Source: Sabellastarte sp. h YS-2021 (Eukaryota > Annelida > Polychaeta > Sabellida > Sabellidae). From it: DNA of 64,000 nt. Every line of letters starts with the position of its first letter. Position 1 is the first letter of the stretch. Below the pieces are notes generated by a model. That model searched no databases. It was not told the DNA's origin and saw only the letters and a list, made by a program, of their open reading frames with translations. The position numbers were made by a program, and so were the translations under genes. Below, piece after piece: positions 56,669-64,000 of the stretch. The stretch lies in assembly GCA_964017235.1 (NCBI GenBank), contig OZ024936.1:89192537-89256536 (forward strand), written 5' to 3'.

Positions 56669-56824
56669 CATTAGTAGATATGCCACTGTATAACAGTGGC
56701 TTAAAGTTTGTATGTGCAACTTTTTCACAAAAAAAAATAAAATCTGGGACTAGAGTGAGGGCATAATGATTCTGTAGCACCAATCAGTTACATTTATGTG
56801 TCATTTCATCCTTTTTAATGCAGC

Positions 56825-56945
56825 AATGCACAAACTATTTGTTCTAACCCTGGCAAGACTATTCTTGATGCGTTGCAAGTCTCAGTGGTTTGAGCATTGC
56901 AATAGTCGAGTCTGCTGCTGACCAAAGCATTTGCAGCCATGGTAG
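56825..56945 (-). pseudogene. CR1/L2 LINE scrap, left of the mirror
   Basis: The minus strand reads MAANALVSSRLDYCNA, as in the C-terminal LINE block AANALVSRCLDCCNS at 49.5 kb. Confidence 0.65.
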
Positions 56946-56974
56946 CAGAATCCTGTCAAAAGTGTTTTCAAGCC

Positions 56975-57612
56975 TGCCTACAACCTATAACCTTTATCAT
57001 TTTATTCAATTTAAGTTTTATAGTGTTTAATCTCCATATCAAGACAGACTCTAAGGCACTTCATTATTGCCATATTTAATCTCTTAGTCCAATATATATT
57101 TTTGTCAGATATCATTTAGATTGACAATCTTAAGTTTGGTTAGCCCTAGTTGGGTTAGACCTATAATCTTTATCATCACTTACATTTACAATTTTAAATT
57201 CAGTTAGCCCAGCATAAAATTGGCTACCTAGTATCCAACTTAAACTATAGCTATTCATGAAATGAACTGAGTCTAAAATTGGGCACATTAAGATTCATTG
57301 TAAACTTCTCCAACAACAATGCAAACTTCATGAATAATGAAAAGTTCGCCAACAACAATGAAAACTTCGCCAATAACAATAAAAACTTCGCCAACAACAA
57401 TGAAAACTTCACCAATAATGAAAGGTTCGCCAACAACAATGTAAACTTCACCAACAACAATGAAAACTTCGCCAACAACAATGAAAACTTCACCAATAAT
57501 GAAAACTTCGCCAACAAAAATGAAAACTTCACCAATAATGAAAATTTCGCCAACAATATTGTAAACTTTGCCTTTTACCGCATCTTCCTTCTAATTGGCC
57601 AAAATGTCATTG
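56975..57612 (+). repeat. Left arm of the large inverted repeat
   Basis: Aligns in reverse complement with 58345-59010 throughout: CCTATAACCT, GACAGACTCTAA, GATTGACAATCTTAAGTTT, TTAGACCTATA, TAGCCATTCAT/ATGAATGGCTA, TCTAAAATTGG, the minisatellite, then CCTTCT.ATTGGCCAAAATG. Identity is about 75-80%. Confidence 0.85.
57300..57575 (+). repeat. Minisatellite array A2, 21- and 18-bp units
   Basis: Units AAAACTTCGCCAACAACAAT+G (21) and AAAACTTCACCAATAATG (18) alternate, about thirteen in all. Because all units are multiples of three, reading frames stay open on both strands (N-rich one way, V/G/L-rich the other). Confidence 0.93.
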
Positions 57613-57652
57613 AAATAATGAAATAAATGTTTTCTATGTAAATGCATCTCAA

Positions 57653-57886
57653 GGGACCACGCTGGCAGAGTGTTAACACTCTCGCTTCCCACATCTGAGA
57701 TCAGGGTTTGGTTCCCAGCCTGACCTCAAGTGGGAAAGCTGGTAGTTGCTTGCCATTGGTCAGCAGTTTACAGTATAGAACCTTGACCAACTGTATATGC
57801 TAGTTTCCTCTGTCCTTCCAACTACCCATTGTGATATGACCTGTACAGTGTTGAAAGTGACGTAAAACCCCAAATAAATAAATAAC
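57653..57886 (+). mobile_element. tRNA-derived SINE (copy 9), in the centre of the mirror
   Basis: Full length but diverged (GGGACCACGCTGGCAGAG, GGGTTTGGTTCCCAG). It lies between the two arms and has no counterpart on the other side, so it inserted after the arms formed. Confidence 0.9.
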
Positions 57887-58079
57887 AAACTGTTCTATAT
57901 ATCCATTACACTATAGTTTCCATTTTTTGTCTTCATAGACCAATTCTTTTTCCTCGCAAACTACTTGCCAGTTTTGCCATGGCTTTAACCCCCTGTCTAA
58001 ATTTCTAAACTTACTAGTTCTTTGGCTTTGCCAGTAGTTTAGGTAACCTTGTTGGAGGCCACATGTCTTCACCTCCCCT

Positions 58080-58140
58080 GTTTTCTACTTTTTGTTGGGG
58101 ACTAGGGGGTACACCTAGTGTCCAAGGTGTACCCCCTAGT
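58080..58140. repeat. Short palindrome around GGGGGTACACC
   Basis: GGACTAGGGGGTACACCTAG and CAAGGTGTACCCCCTAGTCC (about 58098-58142) form a strong hairpin. Confidence 0.8.
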
Positions 58141-58237
58141 CCTAACCAAAGTTAGCGAATATGAAAGATTTTGAAACAGATATTTTTTCAATCTAGCTAG
58201 ACAAATTCAATACCCTGTTCACATTATAGTTAAGATA

Positions 58238-58346
58238 CATTTACATAGGAAACATTAATTTTATTAGATTCTAATTTAGAAATTAATTTGGTGACAAGGA
58301 ATGCTTGAGTTTCATAAACTGTAAATGCTTGAGCCACACCCCTTCT
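58238..58346 (+). repeat. Direct repeat, second copy (partner at 56555)
   Basis: See the first copy. It lies just inside the right arm. Confidence 0.75.
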
Positions 58347-59010
58347 GTGATTGGCTGACATTTTGGCCAATCAGAAGGGAGGTGCAGTAAGGGGCAAAGT
58401 TAACATTGTTGTTGGTGAAATTTTCATTATTGGTGAAGTTTTCATTATTGGTGAAGTTTACATTGTTGTTGGTGAAGTTTGCATTATTGTTGGCAAAGTT
58501 TTCATTATTGGTGAAGTTTTCATTGTTGTTGGTGGAGTTTGCATTGTTGTTGGTGAAGTTTACAGTGTTGTTGGTGAAGTTTGCATTATTGTTGGCGAAG
58601 TTTTCATTATTGTTGGCGAAGTTTGCATTGTTGTTGGTGAAGTTTGCATTGTTGTTGGCGAAGTTTTCATTGTGGTTGGCAAAGTTTACACTGGATCATT
58701 ATGTGTCCAATTTTAGAGTCAGTTCAACTTATGAATGGCTATATAGTTGAAATTAGAATGCCAAGATGGTAGCCAGTTTTTTACTAGGCTAACTCGACTT
58801 AAGATCATAAAGGTAAATGATAATAAAGGGTATAGGTCTAATCCAAACAGGGCTAACAAAACTTAAGATTGTCAATTTGAATTATATCTGGCAAAAATAT
58901 AATGGACTAGAAGATTGAATATGATAATGAACTGCGTTAGAGTCTGTCCTGAGATGGATATTAAACGCTATGAAAATTAAGTTGAATTAAATGAGGTTAT
59001 AGGTCTTAGG
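58345..59010 (-). repeat. Right arm of the large inverted repeat
   Basis: Reverse-complement partner of 56975-57612. Its inner edge is itself a hairpin (CCCTTCTGTGATTGGC / GCCAATCAGAAGGG, about 58339-58378). Confidence 0.85.
58400..58695 (-). repeat. Minisatellite array B2
   Basis: Inverted counterpart of A2: GTTGGTGAAGTTTTCATT and GTTGGCGAAGTTTGCATTGT units of 18/21 bp. Confidence 0.93.
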
Positions 59011-59470
59011 AAGGCTTAAAAACCTTTAAGAGACTTTTAAGATCATACCTCTAGAACTAGCATTGAATTGAGAATAGTCTTACTTGGGTGATCACAATTT
59101 GTTGCAAAGTTTGTGAATTGCTGCACAAACTGGCTCTTCCAGCTGCCACTCCAGTCATTTTTGACAGTCTCACGAGATTTTGGTTAGGGTGCATTGGTAA
59201 AAGTTATGGCTTGTTGGTTAACTTCACGGCTTGTCCTGAAGGGTTCCTGGCAGTCAGGAACAAATTGATTCCAATCCTGTTACAGTTTGGCAAAAGTAGC
59301 GAGACTGGTTGATTCTCTTTAAGGCTTATAGTGCTGTTAAACTGGTTGGTAGGAGTATTTTCTGTGAAATATCTATCTGTAAAGGATTTGTAATTTGTGC
59401 TTTATTAAAATGAGGAATCTCAGATGAATTTGATAGCACCCAACACATGATGCTGCTCTTATGGCTGCCA
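59011..59470. other. Spacer outside the right arm
   Basis: No counterpart recognised on the left side; no gene. Confidence 0.4.
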
Positions 59471-59477
59471 TATGCCT

Positions 59478-59585
59478 ATATAGGAAGTAGGTTTGACTAC
59501 TGTAACTCTTTCTTTAGGAGTTTCTCTGCTGCTGGTCCACACAAGTTATAATACATTCAGAATAGTCTCACTACAATTGACTGCA
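59478..59585 (+). pseudogene. CR1/L2 LINE scrap, right of the mirror
   Basis: The + strand reads RFDYCNSFF..FSAAGPHKL and YIQNSLTTI, the same LINE block as the scrap at 56825-56945 but on the opposite strand. Confidence 0.65.
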
Positions 59586-59644
59586 AAGAGAAAAGTATCC
59601 TACTATTATCCCATAATAAAGGCAATGCTCTGTTTTTAAAATGG

Positions 59645-60260
59645 CACTTTGGCAAAGTTTACAGCATTGTTGATGAAGTGTTCATTGTTAATGGAATTTT
59701 CATTATAAGTAAAGCTTTCATTATTGGAGAAGTTATTCATTGTTGGTCAAGTTTTCATTAATGGTGGAGTTTTTTGTTATTGTTGGCAAAATTTTCATTG
59801 TTGGCGAAGTTTACAGTATTGTTGTCGAAATTCTCATTGTTGGCAAAGTTTTCATTATTGGCGAAGTTTACAGCATTTTTCGTGAAGTTCTCATGTTTAG
59901 TGAAGTTTTCAATGTTGTTGGTGAAGTTTTCATTGTTGTTGGTGAAGTTTTCACTGTTGTTGCCGAAGTTTTCATTATTGTTGTCGAAGATTACATTGTT
60001 GATGGAGTTTTCATTGTTGGTGAAGTTTTCATTATTGTTGGTGAAGTTTTCATTATTGTTGGCGAAGATTTCATTGTTGTTGGCGAAGTTTTCATTGTTG
60101 GTGGAGTTTTCATTATTGGTGAAGTTTTCATTGTTGGTGAAGTTCTCATTATTGTTGGTGAAGTTTACATTATTGTTGGTGAAGTTTACATTGTTGTTGG
60201 CGAAGTTTATATTGTTGTTGGCGAAGTTTACATTGTTGTTGGCGCAATTTTCATTGTTGT
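59645..60260 (-). repeat. Minisatellite array B1, longest copy
   Basis: About thirty units of 15, 18 or 21 bp, consensus GTTGTTGGCGAAGTTTTCATT on the + strand. Three frames are open across it (59740-60318 +, 59774-60289 +, 59758-60303 -), all repetitive. Confidence 0.94.
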
Positions 60261-61314
60261 ATATAGACCTTATGCATTCCCCTATATAACAGAGTGTAAA
60301 CACTCAATGTTATTGTAAACACACCTCACTGCAAGTGTTGTGGTAGTACCTTGTGTTTGTGTGTGATGAGAATTCTGTTCAATCTGTGTGGTGTAAGGTA
60401 TTACTACTGTTAATTTACAAAACATTTTAAGCTGTATTATATTGTTAATATTTTTTAAAAACTATACTTAGATAAATCTTAAAACATACATTGCAAACAA
60501 CATACTTGGACAACAGTTGTTGCATGCACTAGGTGTAAAATAAACACTTTTTGAAAAGAATTAGGGAAATGTCAAAACTATTTTTAATCTTTTACAATGA
60601 CAATTGCAGAATAAATGAGAACTTATTTTATTTTATTTTTTTTTTGCAAATTGTCAAATTATGTCAAAGCTTACATCTTTATATATTATAGAACAAAAGT
60701 GATTGCAATGTTTTCATGATTAAAACCACACATTCCAATCGCAATAGATGTTCATAGTAAAAATGTTAATACACCTTGCAGTTGACGTATCTAACCCCAG
60801 TTGAATTAAGAAAGTTTTCTCATTGCAGCAAAGTGTTGATTATTCAACTTATCTTTGTAAACTTTATTTGCTGTCTAAAATTTAATGTTAATCTTGTGTG
60901 GAATGTTCAACATCAAATGGTTTGACAAGAAACTATGTGTGTTTAGTTAATAGTTGGTACAAAAACACAGGTTCAGTAATGAGATCTTGATTAGCTTATT
61001 CTTTGTATTTTTCTTTTGTGATAAATTAATATATTGCATAAGTGTCTTGTATAGGACACTGGATATAAGACCTGTGAGGACAAAAATCATAATTGACTTT
61101 TCCATGTTACCACAAAGATAAAGCTGCTTCTGTCACAGAATCTTGTTTTCTTATATTTTTGCTACATCAAAACTTAATGTACATCAAAAGTTGAACTATT
61201 TTTACTGCAAATTTAATGGATTGTTTTATCAATCAAAATGAAATATTATCAATAATCAACTTTGAACTAAAAAAGGGCTAAAATCATGTTTTCTTAAAAT
61301 TAAAATGTATTGTC
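60261..61314. other. AT-rich spacer
   Basis: No gene or known repeat recognised. Confidence 0.5.
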
Positions 61315-61326
61315 TACAGATAGATT

Positions 61327-61559
61327 TAAGGGGCTGCAGAGGTGCCGTGGTAACACACTCGTCTCCCACCTATGAGGTCTGCAGTTCAAACCCCATGTGG
61401 GAAAGTTTGTAGTTGCTTACTGATGGTCGGCAGTTTACAGTACAGAATCTTGACCATTTGTATAAACTGCTTTCTTCTGCCCACAGAACTACCAATTAAG
61501 ATATGACCTACACTGTATTGAAAAAGACAATAAAGCTCAATTAAATAAATAAATAATTT
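61327..61559 (+). mobile_element. tRNA-derived SINE (copy 10), diverged
   Basis: Starts AAGGGGCTGCAGAGGTGCCG, ends TTAAATAAATAAATAA. Target duplication TACAGATAGATT at 61315-61326 and 61560-61571. Confidence 0.92.
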
Positions 61560-61571
61560 TACAGATAGATT

Positions 61572-62941
61572 CATGGCTATGTCTATACATTATATTTTGA
61601 ATTAGTGTCAAATACAGTCCTATATTGTACCTTTACCATAAATAATGAACATGTTTATTATACATTTCCAGCCTTGAAGCAAAGTTCATTCAAAATCACT
61701 TATATTCTTGAAGGACTCATGTCCACCACATCAGTCCCTTAAATATGGAAATTGATGCCTAATATAATTGGAGAATAATTGATACATATTATTGTAGCTA
61801 CTTGTAAATTTATCTAATCAATAAAATTTTGCTGCCCTTATTTTCATCTGATAAATTCTAAGATGCAACAATTCTGATTACCACTTAGTGAAATGTCACA
61901 ATGATGGAAAGGTCTTGTTACCTTCTAAGTTATACACTGGCCATTTCCATTTTCATCTGTCAGGCTCCTAGTGTGAACTCCTAAACTTTTGTAATCATCC
62001 ATATCACTAAGTGTTAACAGTCCAGGATTTAAAAAAAATACTTACAGAATTTTAGTTGTGTCTACAAAGATGGGCAAGTTTTGTACTAATATGGATTCAT
62101 TAATTCTGCATGGAACAACAGCACTTGAAGACTATCTGCCAAGGCCCAGCACCTCTAATATTGATTATAAATGTAATGACAAAATCCTGAATTCATATAT
62201 TCAGATGGTGATCGGAATCACCCTCAAAATTGAATCATCTGTGCCATTAACATTTTTTTTTTCAAAATGTGTTTTTTTCCAACAGAATATATCCATGTGC
62301 TCGCATAATTTTTTTGAGTTATTTTGCAAACATGTCATGCTGCTACAGATATATCCTCAATAAATTCTTTATTTTTCTCTGGTGACAAGGATTTTAACAA
62401 TATAACATGGCTCTATGTTTTTCCAAATTATAAATATATTCCCCTAAACATGATAGAAGCTTTGGAATATATTTCCTTACAGTTTCAAAGCACAAATTCC
62501 ATTTTCAAGATTTATACACAGAAACTTAAATTTCTTATAATACATAACTAAAATCAACACACTAAGAGCCAGTAAACTGTTAAAGTAATAAATGTTGAGA
62601 AATACTCAAATCTAACAACACCTGACAATACAGAATATACATATGATAGAATAGTTGCTGTGCAAAACTGAGATTTTAATTTCCTGTGGATACTCTGGGA
62701 TGATTATGTAAGCAAGGAATGCTGGTGTGGTGTACTTAATTAAAACAGAGATAATAAGTAAAGAAATGGACAAATACACGGACAGAGCTTTACTTGTGAT
62801 GCTCACACTTGGCTTGTGTGTGTATGAATACTATCATAACAAATCCCAGCAAGTGCGTGGTTTGTTTTGTTTACAAATGGGCTTGTACGCATAAGGTCTA
62901 TAGTAGAAAGCTTGTACCATAAATAATATGAGGGATTTTGA
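61572..62941. other. AT-rich spacer
   Basis: No gene recognised. Confidence 0.5.
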
Positions 62942-62972
62942 AACACTATGGTGGCGCCAATACTCTTTCGTA
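62942..62972 (-). repeat. Right 31-bp inverted repeat (...GGCGCCAATACTCTTTCGTA)
   Basis: Inverted partner of 55115-55145, one mismatch. Confidence 0.85.
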
Positions 62973-63016
62973 GGTTATGAACCACAAATACACTCAGTCT
63001 TCATAAAAAATCAATG

Positions 63017-63255
63017 GGGGCCACGGTGGCAGAGTGGTAACACTCTCGCCTCCCACCTCTGTGGCCGGGGTTCGATCCCCGTCTTGGCCGTAAGTGGGAA
63101 AGCTGGTAGTTGCTTGCCGTTGGTCGGCAGTTTACAGTACACAACCCTAGCGAACTCTATGTACTGGTTTCCTCTGCCCTTCCAACTACCCGTCGTGATA
63201 TGACCTGTACAGTGTTGAAAGCGACGTAAAACCCCAAATAAATAAATAAATAAAA
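63017..63255 (+). mobile_element. tRNA-derived SINE (copy 11), near consensus
   Basis: Full length, with B-box GGTTCGATCCC matching the tRNA consensus. Target duplication CATAAAAAATCAATG at 63002-63016 and 63256-63270. The youngest-looking copy with 41595-41830. Confidence 0.95.
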
Positions 63256-63270
63256 CATAAAAAATCAATG

Positions 63271-64000
63271 TGGGTTTTTCTCCCTCTCTTCTGGCCACGC
63301 TGTTTTCATGCACACCATAACACCCACACTCAGTCTAAATGAAGACATTGATCTGTAACTCCCCCTCCCCTCTCACTCAAATCTTTCCTCACTAAAACAA
63401 GTTCACACATATGCATGTTGGTTGTGTGTATGGGTCATTGATTTTTTCCCCAAGAGAAAACAATGGGTAGGACATGTGTACAAGCCTGAGTATCTCCCGA
63501 CAAATGAGGAAAAGAAACCACATGCCAAAGCAGTGGCCTCTTTCACAGACATAATGCATACCCATGTGTCCATTCCTTTTGTGTAATATAGCGTTTTGGT
63601 AGCCTTGTCACAGGCGTTAATATGTGTAATAAAGACACAACTATTTGATTGCATTATAAGTATTTTTCATAACATTCTCATATGTTTACTAAGCCTGGCT
63701 TGCTGAGGGGAATGCCTTGTAATATTTGCATTGCTCCCCCTACCCCTCCTCACTATTTAGCTCAAGTTTACTGTTATCTTTTCCACTTTATTAACAGTTA
63801 ATCATAATCATAGGTTGACCAAATTCCTCTTAGATTTGTAGTCATGGGTTTGAATCCAGCTTACGGTTAAGTGTGATTAAATCAAGGTCTTTACTGCAGT
63901 TCCAGAATTTAATTTGAAAACAAGACTGCTCAAAGAGTAGCCTAGGTTAAGGCTCAGATTGAATGATATCCTTTCAAATATTCACAAAGATATTTGGTAT
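63271..64000. other. Window end, no gene recognised
   Basis: Nothing supported. Confidence 0.5.

Larger units (their letters stand above)
55115..62972. mobile_element. Candidate foldback/composite element with 31-bp inverted ends and mirrored minisatellites
   Basis: The ends 55115-55145 and 62942-62972 are inverted copies differing at one base; trimming to CGAAAGAGTATTGGCGCC leaves TA on both sides, as for TA-targeting transposons. Between them, minisatellite, LINE scrap, unique arm and minisatellite occur left of about 57.98 kb and reappear in reverse order and orientation to the right. No transposase is visible. Alternatively the ends belong to two unrelated small elements and the mirror arose by separate events. 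Confidence 0.4.

Noticed and set aside
57300-58695. CRISPR-like array
   Set aside because: Animal genome; units are contiguous with no unique spacers, and no cas genes.
57279-60318. Long N-rich and V/G/L-rich open frames over the minisatellites as protein genes
   Set aside because: Three frames are open at once, on both strands, and all are simple translations of 18/21-bp units. No start context, splice sites or non-repetitive domain.
63017-63090. A functional tRNA gene
   Set aside because: A- and B-box-like segments are those of the SINE head; the cloverleaf is not complete and the sequence continues into the SINE body and tail with target duplications.

Overview
The window is repeat-rich eukaryotic (animal) genomic DNA, not bacterial or viral. 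Genes are spliced with GT-AG introns. The DNA holds LTR retrotransposons, CR1/L2-type LINEs, a tRNA-derived SINE in at least eleven copies, PIF/Harbinger and other DNA transposons, and many minisatellites. The SINE tail (alternating CCCCAAATAAATAAA), the 'CCCCCGCCAAGGAGG' interspersed repeat and the Kunitz/lustrin-like protein fit a marine invertebrate, perhaps a mollusc or another lophotrochozoan. The species cannot be fixed from the sequence alone.

Two host genes are well supported, both on the + strand. (1) A secreted multi-Kunitz protease-inhibitor gene runs from about 21.3 to 39.96 kb. Nine exons could be traced by splice sites, phase and domain continuity. They encode one lustrin/WAP-like cysteine domain, six canonical Kunitz domains, a cysteine-rich linker, a second lustrin-like domain and a seventh Kunitz domain that lacks its fourth cysteine. 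The signal-peptide exon was not found. (2) An intronless 434-residue GT61-family (EOGT/POMGNT2-like) type II membrane glycosyltransferase lies at 42629-43933, with a poly(A) signal at 44092. Two further single-exon candidates (17539-17627 + and 18448-18647 -) are weak.

Layout. 1-4.3 kb: minus-strand Ty3/gypsy-type gag-protease with a long leader and a possible 5' LTR. 5.7-7.0 kb: 3' ends of two different LINEs. 8.245-13.057 kb: a PIF/Harbinger element with both inverted ends, a TTA target duplication and convergent MADF-protein and transposase genes, all decayed; a second transposase fragment follows at 13.9-14.5 kb. 15.7-16.8 kb: two tandem-repeat blocks. 16.9-21.2 kb: three SINEs, one containing a poly(A)-ended insertion. 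21.3-39.96 kb: the Kunitz gene, whose largest intron holds minisatellites, a GC-rich tandem repeat, a poly-G tract and a gypsy element with 4-bp target duplications. 40.9-41.5 kb: another integrase relic. 42.6-44.1 kb: the GT61 gene. 45.6-50.1 kb: a nearly full-length but dead LINE interrupted by about 0.9 kb of other sequence. 50.2-51.2 kb: a short inverted-repeat DNA element with internal tandem copies.

55.1-63.0 kb is the most unusual stretch. Two 31-bp inverted repeats (30/31 identical, each next to TA) lie 7.9 kb apart. Between them, components are arranged as a mirror: 18/21-bp minisatellite, LINE scrap, a roughly 640-bp unique arm, minisatellite, centre with a SINE, then the same series reversed. 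It looks like a foldback-type or composite mobile element that I cannot assign to a named family. No transposase was seen inside it.

The host genes are not in an operon-like relationship. The rest of the window is mobile-element debris of several ages, often nested.
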